This document shows, piece by piece, positions 43,929 through 53,469 of a DNA stretch of 64,000 nt; position 1 is the first letter of the stretch; each line of letters begins with the position of its first letter. A model generated the notes under the pieces. It worked only from the letters and a program-made list of their open reading frames with translations. It did not search any database and had not been told where the DNA came from. The position numbers were made by a program, and so were the translations under genes. This DNA is from Methanomassiliicoccales archaeon (lineage in GTDB: Archaea; Thermoplasmatota; Thermoplasmata; Methanomassiliicoccales; UBA472). The stretch covers positions 636,921 through 700,920 of the forward strand of contig CP058896.1 in assembly GCA_013415865.1 (NCBI GenBank), read 5' to 3'.

Positions 43929-44489
43929 ATGGCCGATACTGGGGAGGTGCGATGGACCTATCTGGGGGTTATGATCCCCTGTTCCCTGTTATTTATATAT
44001 AATTTTTTCAGGTATATCGGTTGGATGCCTTATCGGATCCCGCCGGCCAAGATACTCTCCCAGTCCATATCAGAGGTCATCAGGTCAAAAGGTACGGTCA
44101 TATCTCAGCGGAAATTCTCTGAGCTCGTGAATGCCAACCTAAGGAAGAAGGACCCTGAGTATGTGGCGAGCGAGGAGCGCATAAGGCGGATGGCCATCTT
44201 CAAGAACCTGGCCAAACTTCATATCCACTATCGTGAGACGAAGGAACCCAGCGACCATGGGGAATGTCCGGTGTGCCGTTCGGAGACGAAGGAGATCCGC
44301 AATCAGACCCTCTCCGGGGAGAATGTAAGATTGGGATATCGTTGCACGAGATGCCCGTACTGGACGGGGCCGAACAAGCGCATCCCTGTCCGCTACACCT
44401 TCATTGCCCTGCAGCAAGGTGTGATCGAGCCTGCCCCTAAGAAGCGCAGGAAGGGCGACGAGCGATACGCGCAATGGAAGTTCGCCTGA
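43929..44489 (+). CDS. Membrane-anchored zinc-ribbon protein, unknown function
   Basis: A 186-aa protein with one N-terminal membrane segment (YLGVMIPCSLLFIYNFF, about 10-27). A basic soluble part follows, with a winged-helix-like stretch (SQSISEVIRSKGTVISQRKF). The C-terminus has a zinc ribbon of two CxxC knuckles, CPVCRSE and CTRCPYW, separated by about 25 residues. No catalytic motif is recognised. I chose ATG 43929 over the GTG directly before it. The gene is divergent from the cDPG synthetase-like gene, with 61 bp between starts. Confidence 0.6.
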   Translation: MADTGEVRWTYLGVMIPCSLLFIYNFFRYIGWMPYRIPPAKILSQSISEVIRSKGTVISQRKFSELVNANLRKKDPEYVASEERIRRMAIFKNLAKLHIHYRETKEPSDHGECPVCRSETKEIRNQTLSGENVRLGYRCTRCPYWTGPNKRIPVRYTFIALQQGVIEPAPKKRRKGDERYAQWKFA

Positions 44490-44601
44490 TATCTTCCATG
44501 ATGTTGCTTCTCTTTTCCATTCTCTGTGGAGAGATGTCATTCAATCTGATTAAATACTGGTCCGTTGCTCTTCCACCTCTGAATTGGGGGGGGGAGGTCC
44601 A

Positions 44602-47046
44602 ATGTCGATTTTAAACAACCGAACGGCATCACTGACCATAGCGACGATGTTCTTTGCGATGTGCCTGTCCATTCCGGTCCCGGTGGCGAGCTTCGAGTAT
44701 GATGCCGGGAATGGCAACAGGGATTATTATGCGGATGACGAAAGGGGACTGGCCTATGGTCTCGACCGGATATATTCCAGATTCGTCGCGTATGATTGGA
44801 GCGGGAATGAGGTCTATTCCACTGCTCTGTCAGGGGCACCGATCTCGATGGACCTAAGCAAAGATGGGTCAAAGGCCTACATCGCATGCGATGGCGCACA
44901 GCGAGTGTCCGTGGTCGACCTTGACCTCCGAACCATGGTCGACGACATGGCCCTTGATTTCGTTCCGCATGGCATAGCATGTGGTGAGGGGACGACGGTG
45001 TTCATCAGCAGCTTGGACGATGGCCTGGTAAGGAAGGTCGATGTTTCCACGGATACTGTCATCTGGACAGAGGACATCGGCATGAGCGGTGTGCTGTACT
45101 CCTCGCCAGATGGCGGACGATTGTTGTCATTCCAGGCCACCGGTGATGGTGCAAGGGCCAAGTTGTACGATGTCAGCGGTGTTCCAGAACCGATGGCGAC
45201 ATCCAGCATCCTGGGGAATGGGTTCGCCGGGGCCGCGATAGATTGGGCCGGCGGAGATGTCTATGTGGCCATGCTCGATTCGAACGAGCTGCAGAGACTG
45301 TCGCTCTCTGACCTTCAAAAGAGCTCGGGGGTTGAGGTATCAGGTCGTTTGAGCAGCGTGACCTTGAGCGGTGACGGTAAAAAGCTCGTGACGATCTCCA
45401 ACACCGATGGACCAGCGACCTACCTGACCGTCATCAATGAGACCGACCTGAAGATGGTCGGCACGCTCCAGACCGTCACCGGTATAAGGGCGGTCATAGT
45501 GAACGAGGACTGTACGGCCTATCAACGACCTGGATATTTTGGGACGGCCATTTGTGCACAGATAAGCATAATGGGGCCGTATGAGGGGGATGTATACGCT
45601 TTCACACCCTCGTTCGTCTATTTCAGCATCTATCAAGGTCTGTTCCAAATTGATAGAGCATCGGTGAACGTGTCCATCGAAGGGGAGGAGGGCACGATCC
45701 GATTGAACAAAACGTTCGTCTATGATGATATCAAGTGTTACCTGGGATCTGAGCTGCCAGATGGTGACCATCGGGTGAACATCAGCTATATAGAGGGAGG
45801 GGAAATAAGGAACAAGATATGCAATTTCAAAGTAGACCGCTCAGACCCTCTGGCGATCAGACCGACCATCGCGGTCTTTTCTCCTATCGAGGGAGAGGTC
45901 CTTTCAGAGGCCCCCGATGCGATAAGGATCTGGGCGAACATGACCTGGCCAGAACCTAAAGGGTTCAAGCTGAGCTTAGAGATGGATGGCCTGGACCTTG
46001 AGATAAGCGATGACCCCTATTGGGGCCAGGTCAAAAAGGCGGACATTTCAGTATTGAAGGCAGGTGTACATACGGTCAATGCTACGATGTCCTGGGGCGG
46101 CCATGAAGAGACCCTGTCCTGGAGCTTCATTCTCAGGGAGCTGCCATCGGTCATATCCCTCGACCCGGGGGATGGTACCATGATCTATCATAGACCATCG
46201 GAGATCACGGCTGTTCTCGACCCGGGGTTCCCACCATGCGATGTCCTGAATGCCACCATGGTCGTCGACGATATTGCCTATCCCTGCTCAACAGATGGGA
46301 TGGTCATAACAGCCATGATACCTTCTGAGCACTGGAACAGGACCGGAGATTTATGGGACGATTATCATTTTACAAACAATGTTCATTTTGTGAGGATGGA
46401 CCTTGAGACATCATTTGGGCCGATGACCAAGGAATGGTACTTCGATGTCAGGGTCGAGGCCCCGGTCCTAGAGATGGAGGTCCAGAAGTTCCAAGGAAGA
46501 TACGGGGTCCCTGTCCCACTGGGTTGGAGCGTCACCGAGAACGGGACGATAGGGGACCAGACCTTCGATCTTGTCGGTTATACGGACTATTACGAGTACT
46601 TCGCCCAGGTCTACGTGATGACCGGCCGGGATGACAGCATCAAGGAGACCGACGGATATCTCAAGGACATGATGCAGGATCTATTAGGCCAGCTCTCCGA
46701 AGACATAACTTTGGTGGGAGAACCTGAGTATATTGAGATAGCAGGGCACAGGGCGGTCGTTTTCACCATGACCTATGGCTCCTTCATCACTTTCCACCAC
46801 AGATGCGCGATCATCGTCAGCGAGGACAGCGATGAGTTCTGGATGCTCAATTGCCTGACCTATTCCGGCTATTATGAGGAGCTATCGCCGACCTTTGACT
46901 CGATGATCATGAACTTCGAGGTGTACGCTGAACGGGAACCTCTGGCCTCACCTGGGGATTATGCGATATATCTTATCCTGTTCGGCTCGATCGGTGCGGC
47001 GGTAACAGCTATCGTGATCGTCCATTCCAGAAGGCGCAGGCAGTAG
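44602..47046 (+). CDS. Large secreted surface protein with beta-propeller and C-terminal anchor
   Basis: An 814-aa exported protein. Residues 1-28 are a signal peptide (SLTIATMFFAMCLSIPVPVA). Residues about 40-310 read as a YVTN-type beta-propeller, with repeats such as DLSKDGSKAYIACDGAQRVS and TLSGDGKKLVTISN. The middle third is strand-rich and Ig-like (LEMDGLDLEISDDP, VHTVNATMSWGGHEE). A final domain precedes a membrane helix (YLILFGSIGAAVTAIVIV) with a basic stop-transfer tail. ATG 44602 follows GGGGGAGGTCC; the frame opens earlier at TTG 44584. A strong terminator follows at 47056. It is likely an S-layer-associated or adhesion protein; no ligand can be named. Confidence 0.75.
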   Translation: MSILNNRTASLTIATMFFAMCLSIPVPVASFEYDAGNGNRDYYADDERGLAYGLDRIYSRFVAYDWSGNEVYSTALSGAPISMDLSKDGSKAYIACDGAQRVSVVDLDLRTMVDDMALDFVPHGIACGEGTTVFISSLDDGLVRKVDVSTDTVIWTEDIGMSGVLYSSPDGGRLLSFQATGDGARAKLYDVSGVPEPMATSSILGNGFAGAAIDWAGGDVYVAMLDSNELQRLSLSDLQKSSGVEVSGRLSSVTLSGDGKKLVTISNTDGPATYLTVINETDLKMVGTLQTVTGIRAVIVNEDCTAYQRPGYFGTAICAQISIMGPYEGDVYAFTPSFVYFSIYQGLFQIDRASVNVSIEGEEGTIRLNKTFVYDDIKCYLGSELPDGDHRVNISYIEGGEIRNKICNFKVDRSDPLAIRPTIAVFSPIEGEVLSEAPDAIRIWANMTWPEPKGFKLSLEMDGLDLEISDDPYWGQVKKADISVLKAGVHTVNATMSWGGHEETLSWSFILRELPSVISLDPGDGTMIYHRPSEITAVLDPGFPPCDVLNATMVVDDIAYPCSTDGMVITAMIPSEHWNRTGDLWDDYHFTNNVHFVRMDLETSFGPMTKEWYFDVRVEAPVLEMEVQKFQGRYGVPVPLGWSVTENGTIGDQTFDLVGYTDYYEYFAQVYVMTGRDDSIKETDGYLKDMMQDLLGQLSEDITLVGEPEYIEIAGHRAVVFTMTYGSFITFHHRCAIIVSEDSDEFWMLNCLTYSGYYEELSPTFDSMIMNFEVYAEREPLASPGDYAIYLILFGSIGAAVTAIVIVHSRRRRQ

Positions 47047-47055
47047 ATCTCTTAT

Positions 47056-47086
47056 CGGCCTTGGTCCAAGGCCGTTTTTCCTTTTT
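47056..47086 (+). terminator. Hairpin and T-run terminator after surface-protein gene
   Basis: CGGCCTT-GGTCC-AAGGCCG forms a 7-bp stem with a 5-nt loop, directly followed by TTTTTCCTTTTT. It begins 10 bp after the stop codon of the surface-protein gene. Confidence 0.65.
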
Positions 47087-47158
47087 CCCACAGATATAAT
47101 CCTTATTGCTACAATCAGGACCATTTCTTATCTACCCCCTCCTGACTATCATCGCACG

Positions 47159-47350
47159 ATGTGCGAATCGAACGCATTCATCATCGGTCCCGAGGGCGAG
47201 AAGGAGGTAATGAAGGATGTCACAAGGATCAAACTTGAAGGAAGGTCTGCGATACTCACGGACATCATGGGCCAGAAATTGGTCCTGGTGGGCGTTGCTG
47301 TGAGAGAGATGGACCTGATAGGCCACAGGATAATCTTCCATAGGGTTTGA
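47159..47350 (+). CDS. cooT: CooT family nickel-binding protein
   Basis: A 63-aa protein starting MCESNAFIIGPEGEKEVMKD and ending LIGHRIIFHRV. The N-terminal Met-Cys-Glu and the compact beta-barrel pattern (MDVTRIKLEG, ILTDIMGQKLVLVGVAVREMDL) match the CooT/Cren-7-like family, whose characterised member binds Ni through Cys2 and supports CO dehydrogenase maturation. Although it stands alone here, 10 kb from the acetyl-CoA synthase genes, its presence agrees with nickel use by AcsB and CODH. It is followed by the convergent ABC exporter. Confidence 0.75.
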   Translation: MCESNAFIIGPEGEKEVMKDVTRIKLEGRSAILTDIMGQKLVLVGVAVREMDLIGHRIIFHRV

Positions 47351-47383
47351 TCTGGCCAATGAAAATTAGTTGCTAAATGCCTG

Positions 47384-48184
47384 TCACTTCTCCTTCAGCG
47401 AATACCTTGCCAGAATGATCCCCAGACCGACGAACATACCTGCGAACAGCATGAGTCCAAGCATGTCCACGCCAAGGTCGTAGATCGATGTCGCCCCCTC
47501 GAACATCAGTTGCCTGATCCCGTCCACGGCCAAGGTCAATGGGTTCACCTTCGCCACGGCCTCAAGCCATCCAGGCATCCCGTCGACAGGGAACAGCGCT
47601 GCCGATGCGAACATCACTGGGAGGTTCAGAAGGTTCACGACCCCGAACAAGGTCTCCTGGTTCTTGATGGTAAGGGCGATGGACACGAATATCGCCGCGA
47701 AACCGAGCGCCAGAAGGAACATGATAAGGAGCATGGAACCGAGCTCGAACGCCCCAAAGTCCGAGGTCACGGTCAGCCCTTTGAGACCCGGTATATGGAC
47801 GAAGACCAGGGCTATGAGCAGGACCATGAGGCCAGATATCATAGCCCTTATGACCGACGCCAATACCCTCGAGGTCGGAATGACGCCCCTCGGTATCGGC
47901 GCGACCCGGAGCTTGTTGAGGAACCCCAACCTCCTGTCCCATACGATCGACATACCGCTGAACATGCAGGTGAAGAGGGTGACGACCGCGACCATGCCGA
48001 CGGACATGAACGAGATATAATCAGGGGCCCCTTGGAGCATCTCCCTGGGCATAGGGAATGCGACCGCCTGGCCGAAGAGCCCTAGCCAGAGGATGGGCTG
48101 AATAAGGGTCATGAAGATCTGGATCCTCGCCCTGTACCAATGTTTCAGCTCACGTATTGTGAGGGCATAAGTCTGGCGCAGCAT
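47384..48184 (-). CDS. ABC-2 type transporter permease
   Basis: A 266-aa membrane protein of the ABC-2/DrrB family: YALTIRELKHWYRARIQIFM at the N-terminus, then LIQPILWLGLFGQAVAF, about six membrane segments, and VNPLTLAVDGIRQLMFEG near the end, all typical of drug, polyketide or lipid exporters. Its ATG directly follows the ATPase stop (no gap), so the two are made together. No substrate can be read from the sequence. Confidence 0.85.
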   Translation of the reverse strand: MLRQTYALTIRELKHWYRARIQIFMTLIQPILWLGLFGQAVAFPMPREMLQGAPDYISFMSVGMVAVVTLFTCMFSGMSIVWDRRLGFLNKLRVAPIPRGVIPTSRVLASVIRAMISGLMVLLIALVFVHIPGLKGLTVTSDFGAFELGSMLLIMFLLALGFAAIFVSIALTIKNQETLFGVVNLLNLPVMFASAALFPVDGMPGWLEAVAKVNPLTLAVDGIRQLMFEGATSIYDLGVDMLGLMLFAGMFVGLGIILARYSLKEK

Positions 48185-49183
48185 TCATCTCCCCCTCCTC
48201 ATGACGGCAAATGGAGGGAGCGATGTTCCGTTCCCTGACTGCTCCGCGTCGCGGAGCGAGCGGCCCGTATATTCGAGGAACACCTGGTCCATATTGGGTC
48301 TTTCCAGGCTCACATAGGTCACTGTTCCACCCGACCTGGCGATGGCCTGCATTAGTCCTGGCGCCGCAGATTCCCCGCTGAGCACCTTGACCCTGTATGA
48401 GCTACCCTCCCTCTTGACATCCAAAACTCCAGAGGTCGACCTTATCGTCTCGGTGAAGTCGATGTCCTCGTTCACCTTCAAAGAGACGACGTCCCCTCCG
48501 AGCGACCTCTTCAACGTCGCAGGCGTGTCCATGGCCATTATCCTTCCCATGTCTATGATGCCTATCCTATCGCAGAGAGAGTCCGCCTCCTCCAGGTAAT
48601 GGGTGGTCATGAAGACCGTCATGTTCGACTTCCTTTTCAGCTCGCGTATGTGCTCCCACATGACCGCCCTTGTCTGAACGTCCAATCCTAGCGTGGGCTC
48701 GTCAAGGAATAGCACCTTCGGGGAATGGATGAGGCCCTCCGCAAGCTCTAGCCGCTTCCTCATTCCTCCTGAATAGGTCCTCACCAACCTGTCGGCCGAG
48801 TCGTCCAGTTTGACAAGCCCCAGGAGCTCGTCTATGCGCTTTTTAGCCTCCTTTCTATCAACGTTATAAAGGTCCGCCTGGAGCAACATGTTCTCCCGCC
48901 CTGTGAGCTCGTCATCGACGGTCAGCTCCTGTGGCACAAGACCGATTATGGAGCGGACCTCCTTCTGCCTCTTTACAACATCATATCCACCGATCGAGGC
49001 GGTGCCGCTCGTTGGGACCAGCAACGTTGTCAACATGGCGATCGTCGTGGTCTTTCCCGCGCCATTGGGCCCGAGAAACCCGAAGATCTCGCCCTCCTTT
49101 ACCTCGAAGGTAATGCCGTCAACGGCCTTCACATTACCAGAATACACCTTGACCAGGTCCTTGACCTCTATGAAACCTGACAT
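48185..49183 (-). CDS. DrrA-like ABC exporter ATPase
   Basis: A 332-aa ATPase that powers the ABC-2 permease: Walker A GPNGAGKTTT, signature YSGGMRKRLE, Walker B VLFLDEPT and the switch His in TTHYLEEADSLCDR. A C-terminal domain of about 90 residues after the nucleotide-binding fold is typical of DrrA-type exporters. I chose ATG 49183 (MSGFIEVKDLVKVYSGN). The frame is open to 49306 but the extra residues are low in family character and would overlap the divergent promoter. Confidence 0.88.
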   Translation of the reverse strand: MSGFIEVKDLVKVYSGNVKAVDGITFEVKEGEIFGFLGPNGAGKTTTIAMLTTLLVPTSGTASIGGYDVVKRQKEVRSIIGLVPQELTVDDELTGRENMLLQADLYNVDRKEAKKRIDELLGLVKLDDSADRLVRTYSGGMRKRLELAEGLIHSPKVLFLDEPTLGLDVQTRAVMWEHIRELKRKSNMTVFMTTHYLEEADSLCDRIGIIDMGRIMAMDTPATLKRSLGGDVVSLKVNEDIDFTETIRSTSGVLDVKREGSSYRVKVLSGESAAPGLMQAIARSGGTVTYVSLERPNMDQVFLEYTGRSLRDAEQSGNGTSLPPFAVMRRGR

Positions 49184-49326
49184 AACTATGCCCTGAAATT
49201 GAAAGGGCCTGCCGATGCCCTTGATGATGTCAGGTGACAGCGGTCCCCTTCTTATTAAGGGTTTTCTTGTTCTCACCGACCGTGATGCGGCAAAGGCTAA
49301 TATCATCGAACCCTCTCAGAGGGACG

Positions 49327-50058
49327 ATGGTCAGCTTCGACCCCATACCAGAGGACATGTGGGAGGATTGGAAATGGTTCGTTTATCCAGAAGGCCACAT
49401 CCTTGGGATGAGGGAAGGCCGTCATAGGGTCGAGAGCTCGGGCGTCGTCCTGATCCCATGTTACATCGTGAACCTTCCCAAGCTGATAATGTCGGAGGTG
49501 ATGTGGGCCTCTCGAACGGAGAGGGGTCCAGATGGCGAGAGGGACACCTATGACTACCTGCGCACGGTTCATGTTGATGTCGATTCGCTCATCGATGAGA
49601 TGATCTTCATGTTGAGCCAGTATCCGATGGTGGTCCTTAAGAAGGTCTCGCCTGATGGGTCAACGATGAAGGAAAGGATCGAAGCCGCCCTGGCAACAGG
49701 GGATGAGCTCATCCTTCTCGACGAAGAAGGCGCACCTAGGACCTTGGCGATGTATGGCCTTGAGGTTCGCTTCTTTAACCCTTTTGCAGAGAGAGAGGAT
49801 GATCACGAGGAGATCATCGGCATCATCGCGGCAGAGAGATGCATAAATGAGCTTATGCTTGCAAAGGTGGACGCGCCAGGTTCCCACGTGAGGGAGGCCA
49901 TATTGTCATCCATGCACGAACTGGAAGAGCGCGGCCTCGTTGACCATGGATCGGGCGTGGTCACGAGGATGACGGAAAGGGGAAGGCGCCTGCTCGAACT
50001 GGAGCCGGTCATCGATGCGATGGCGTGCAGGTGCGAGGTGGAGGGGCCCTCTGGATGA
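49327..50058 (+). CDS. Winged-helix-containing protein of unknown function
   Basis: A 243-aa protein from ATG 49327 (MVSFDPIPEDMWEDWKWF); upstream in-frame starts exist at 49285 and 49234. The N-terminal part is acidic and strand-rich (WFVYPEGHILGMREGRHRVE, VVLIPCYIVNLPKLIM). The C-terminal part reads as a winged helix: SHVREAILSSMHELEERGLV then GVVTRMTERGRRLLEL. No enzymatic motif is seen. It is divergent from the ABC exporter and about 45-90 bp upstream of the ACT-domain gene on the same strand, so it may regulate either. Confidence 0.55.
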   Translation: MVSFDPIPEDMWEDWKWFVYPEGHILGMREGRHRVESSGVVLIPCYIVNLPKLIMSEVMWASRTERGPDGERDTYDYLRTVHVDVDSLIDEMIFMLSQYPMVVLKKVSPDGSTMKERIEAALATGDELILLDEEGAPRTLAMYGLEVRFFNPFAEREDDHEEIIGIIAAERCINELMLAKVDAPGSHVREAILSSMHELEERGLVDHGSGVVTRMTERGRRLLELEPVIDAMACRCEVEGPSG

Positions 50059-50149
50059 ACTTATAGGCGAAGATCGGGTTCAGATTCTATTAAGAATCGG
50101 CATGACAAGGTTTATCATTCATTATCGATTTGACGGATTGGGTCCGTAC

Positions 50150-51082
50150 ATGAGATTATATGATTTCACGAGGCTGCAAGGCTCGAAGATCGCCGTCACA
50201 GAGAAGATAGCCAAGGCACTTGGCCTGGTCGACGGAAGTCAGGTCTACACAACGATGTTCCGCTATGACCGTGATGGCTTCAGCGGATATGAGATAGTCG
50301 CCTCGACCTTCGGACCAGAGAACTACAGACAGATATGCCAGGCCACCTTCTATCTGAATGACGCGCCTGGTGCATGTGCGCAGGTCTCCAAGTTCCTTGC
50401 AGAGCGAAATATCGACATCCTCAACTCTGTCAGCATAACCATGATCTCCAACGTCACGATGGTCTGGAGGATGCTGGTAGACCTTTCGTATTATGGCGAC
50501 GTCTCCCAGCTGAGGGATGAGTTCGAGACGCTCAAGAAGCAGAAGTCGCTGTCGATATCGAACGTGGATGCCATGGAGATAGAGCCGTCCAATATCTCGG
50601 ACCGATACACGAAGGGCATACACTCTGAGGGCTCGAACGTCAAGGTCAAGCCGGTGAGGCAGAGGCAGAAAAAACCCTCTATTTTAAAGAACGGCATCAT
50701 GGAGATCCCGGCGGATCTTATGGCCAACCTGGAGGACGTCAAGGATGGCTCCGTGGTCATGTTGGTGGCCGACCTTAATGCCTGGGTCCTATCATTGTCG
50801 TTCCTTCCCTATGACACCAAGCTCGTCGAGTTCGAGGTGTGCATCCCGGACAAGCCGGGGGCGATATTCGAGGTCACCAGCGCGATGGCGAAGGTGGACA
50901 TCAACCTCCTGGCACTCTATACCAGGGTGCTCGTGTTCTATGAGAGGATGACGATCAGGGTCGTGGCCGACGTGACGAAGTACCATGGTGGCATGGTCGC
51001 GCTGGTGAAGGAGCTCTCCTCCCATATGGCAGGGGTCGAGGGGCGCTATGAGCTCCTGTCCCTCAGGGAGATCAAGGTCTAG
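50150..51082 (+). CDS. Duplicated hairpin-plus-ACT-domain protein, putative regulator
   Basis: A 310-aa cytosolic protein built as two tandem halves. Each half has an AbrB-like beta-hairpin segment (RLQGSKIAVTEKIAKALGLV; then ILKNGIMEIPADLMANLEDV) followed by an ACT domain (YLNDAPGACAQVSKFLAERN; then IPDKPGAIFEVTSAMAKVDI). ACT domains bind amino acids or similar small ligands, so an effector-responsive regulator is likely. ATG 50150 (MRLYDFTRLQ) gives the clean first half. ATG 50102 adds 16 residues, and the open frame from 50015 overlaps the previous gene. The biotin ligase gene starts 16 bp downstream, and the two may share a transcript. Confidence 0.65.
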   Translation: MRLYDFTRLQGSKIAVTEKIAKALGLVDGSQVYTTMFRYDRDGFSGYEIVASTFGPENYRQICQATFYLNDAPGACAQVSKFLAERNIDILNSVSITMISNVTMVWRMLVDLSYYGDVSQLRDEFETLKKQKSLSISNVDAMEIEPSNISDRYTKGIHSEGSNVKVKPVRQRQKKPSILKNGIMEIPADLMANLEDVKDGSVVMLVADLNAWVLSLSFLPYDTKLVEFEVCIPDKPGAIFEVTSAMAKVDINLLALYTRVLVFYERMTIRVVADVTKYHGGMVALVKELSSHMAGVEGRYELLSLREIKV

Positions 51083-51098
51083 GGCACAGTGAGCTGCG

Positions 51099-51827
51099 AT
51101 GATCATCGGTCGCAAGGTATTGCTGAAGGAGGAGGTCTCCTCCACGAACGAGGCGGCGAAGCTGCTGGCGGCCGAAGGTGCGGAGGAGGGTACCGTGATA
51201 GTCGCCCGGCGGCAGACCGCCGGGAAGGGCCGGTCAGGAAGGCATTGGTCATCTCCCGAGGGCGGCATCTATATGTCGGTCATCCTGAGACCGAAGATGA
51301 GCGCCTCAGAGATCCTGCACCTGACCGTCATGTTCGGCATACCAGTGGTCGACACTATAAGTGAGATGACATACCTGCAGGCCACGTTGAAATGGCCGAA
51401 CGACGTGATCGTAGAGGGTAAAAAGGTAGGCGGGATACTGGTGGAATCGTCGTCGAAGGGGGGCGATATGCTCCACCTGGTCCTAGGTATAGGTATCAAC
51501 CTCAATTCAAGACCTGAGGAGCTCGTCGGTGACAATCCCGGCTCATTGTCATCGATCTCAGGACGCGAGTTCGATCAGGACGCTTTCCTGCATACGTTGC
51601 TGTTCAAGCTCGATGATTTCTATGGCAGGTACCTGAATGGGAAGGTCACCACGGACGATTACTTGAAAAGGTCCTCCACCCTTGGCAATCATGTCATAGG
51701 GAGCGTAGGGGACCAGAGGATATCGGGCAGGGCGCTGTACATTGATGCTTCGGGCGCTCTGATAATTAAAGGGGACGACGGACTGACATACAGGCTCGAT
51801 TCGGCTTACAGCCTGAGGTATGAATGA
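51099..51827 (+). CDS. birA: Biotin-protein ligase without DNA-binding domain
   Basis: A 242-aa ligase that activates biotin with ATP and attaches it to the carrier lysine. Family motifs are VSSTNEAAKLLA, the nucleotide loop QTAGKGRSGRHWSSPEGG, LKWPNDVIVEGKKVGGILVE and LGIGINLN, with a small C-terminal SH3-like domain. There is no N-terminal helix-turn-helix, so it is a monofunctional ligase and not a biotin repressor. It lies just upstream of the biotin-dependent carboxyltransferase genes, and the carrier protein encoded at 54954 is its obvious substrate. Confidence 0.92.
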   Translation: MIIGRKVLLKEEVSSTNEAAKLLAAEGAEEGTVIVARRQTAGKGRSGRHWSSPEGGIYMSVILRPKMSASEILHLTVMFGIPVVDTISEMTYLQATLKWPNDVIVEGKKVGGILVESSSKGGDMLHLVLGIGINLNSRPEELVGDNPGSLSSISGREFDQDAFLHTLLFKLDDFYGRYLNGKVTTDDYLKRSSTLGNHVIGSVGDQRISGRALYIDASGALIIKGDDGLTYRLDSAYSLRYE

Positions 51828-51909
51828 GATTCGGGGTAATATTAGAATAATATCGGCAACAAGCGTTAATTAACCACACGTGATTTGAGGAGGAACCTGG
51901 AGGCTGAAC

Positions 51910-53460
51910 ATGGGCAACGAGGAGAGGCACAAGGAGCTCAAGGAGATGAAGAAGAGGTCAAGGATAGGCGGTGGTCCTGACCGTGTCGAGAAGCACCGCA
52001 GACAGGGCAAGCTTACCGCCCGTGACCGGATCGATGCCCTCCTCGACCCGGGCAGCTTCGTCGAGTTCGACGCCTTCGTCACCCATCAGTCCAGCCAGTT
52101 CGGTATGGACAAGAACAAGCTTCCAGGGGATGGTGTGGTCACAGGTCATGGGACCATAGACGGCAGGCAGGTCTTCGTCTTCGCGCAGGACTTCACAGTG
52201 TTCGCCGGTAGCGTAGGCAGGATGCATGCCATGAAGATATGCAAGGTCTACGACATGGCCATGAGGACAGGTTCCCCGGTGATCGGCATATATGACACCG
52301 GAGGGGCGCGCATACAAGAGGGGGCAGAGAGCCTTCAGGGGTTCGGGGAGTTCTTCTACCGCTGCTCCCTCGCGTCGGGCGTCATCCCGCAGATAGCATT
52401 GGTCATGGGCCCCTGTGCCGGTGGCATGACCTTCGGTCCAGGTCTTGCCGATTTCGTGCTCATGGTCAACAAGAAGGCCCATATGTTCATGATAGGGCCC
52501 GATGTCATCAAGGCCGTGCAGAACGAGGATGTTTCCTTCGAGGAGCTGGGCGGAGCCATCACCCACATGAACAAGTCGGGCACGTCGCATTTCGTCTGCG
52601 ATGACGACCTGGACTGCATCAAGAAGGCGAAGAGGCTTCTCTCCTATCTCCCATCCAACAATCTTGACAGCCCGCCCTATCAAAAACCAAAGGACGACCC
52701 TGAGCGGAGGGAGGACTCTCTGGACTTCATAGTCCCGGAGGACCCGCAGAAGCCATATGAGATGCGGGAGGTCATCAGGAAGGTCTTCGACTCCGGTGAG
52801 TTCATGGAGGTCCAGGAGAACTTCGCGAAGAACATCATCGTCGGCTTCGCCCGGATGGACGGGGCGGTCGTCGGGGTGGTCGCGAACGAGCCGATGGTCT
52901 TCGCCGGCACGTTGGACAACCACTCTTCGGTCAAGGCGGCGAGGTTCGTCAGGTTCTGTGACTCCTTCAACATCCCCATCATCACGTTCGTCGACGTGCC
53001 AGGATATCTTCCCTCCAAGGAGCAGGAGTTCGAAGGCCTGATACGCAACAGCTCGAAGCTGCTTTACGCCTACTGCGAGGCCACCTGCCCTAAGATCACG
53101 GTCGTGACCAGGAAGGCGATCGGAGCTGGTTACTGCGTCATGGCCTCCAAGCACATACGTGCGGACATAAACCTGGCCTGGCCCAGCGCCGAGATCGCCG
53201 TTGTCGGTCCAGAGGGCGCGATAAACATCGTCTACAAACAGGAGCTCATCATGGCCGAGGACCCCCAGGTGAAGAGGGACGAGCTCATCACCGAATATCG
53301 GAAGGTGTATGCGTCCGCCTTCGTCGCGGCCGAAAGGGGATACCTTGACGACATCATAGAACCGAAGGAGACCAGGCCAAGGATCATAAGCGCTTTGAAG
53401 ATGCTCGAGAAGAAACGGGAGTCCCGTCCCGCCAAGAAGCACGGGAACATGCCACTGTGA
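51910..53460 (+). CDS. 12S-type acyl-CoA carboxyltransferase subunit (PccB/MmdA/transcarboxylase)
   Basis: A 516-aa carboxyltransferase beta-type subunit that moves a carboxyl group between biotin and an acyl-CoA such as propionyl/methylmalonyl-CoA. Motifs: RDRIDALLDPGSFVEFDAFV, GTIDGRQVFVFAQDFTVFAG, GIYDTGGARIQEGAESLQGF, MGPCAGGMTFGPGLADFVLM and AIGAGYCVMASKHIRADINL. The length matches PccB, MmdA and the transcarboxylase 12S subunit. GGAGG motifs precede the ATG. The 5S-type subunit starts 9 bp downstream and the biotin carrier follows, so the three form one operon. With no biotin carboxylase gene present, transcarboxylase is the best reading, but an AccC encoded elsewhere would make it a carboxylase. 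Confidence 0.9.
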   Translation: MGNEERHKELKEMKKRSRIGGGPDRVEKHRRQGKLTARDRIDALLDPGSFVEFDAFVTHQSSQFGMDKNKLPGDGVVTGHGTIDGRQVFVFAQDFTVFAGSVGRMHAMKICKVYDMAMRTGSPVIGIYDTGGARIQEGAESLQGFGEFFYRCSLASGVIPQIALVMGPCAGGMTFGPGLADFVLMVNKKAHMFMIGPDVIKAVQNEDVSFEELGGAITHMNKSGTSHFVCDDDLDCIKKAKRLLSYLPSNNLDSPPYQKPKDDPERREDSLDFIVPEDPQKPYEMREVIRKVFDSGEFMEVQENFAKNIIVGFARMDGAVVGVVANEPMVFAGTLDNHSSVKAARFVRFCDSFNIPIITFVDVPGYLPSKEQEFEGLIRNSSKLLYAYCEATCPKITVVTRKAIGAGYCVMASKHIRADINLAWPSAEIAVVGPEGAINIVYKQELIMAEDPQVKRDELITEYRKVYASAFVAAERGYLDDIIEPKETRPRIISALKMLEKKRESRPAKKHGNMPL

Positions 53461-53469
53461 GGAAGAGAG

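Noticed and set aside
47510..48085. Plus-strand open frame opposite the ABC-2 permease
   Set aside because: Highly charged His/Arg/Glu composition typical of the complement of a membrane-protein gene.
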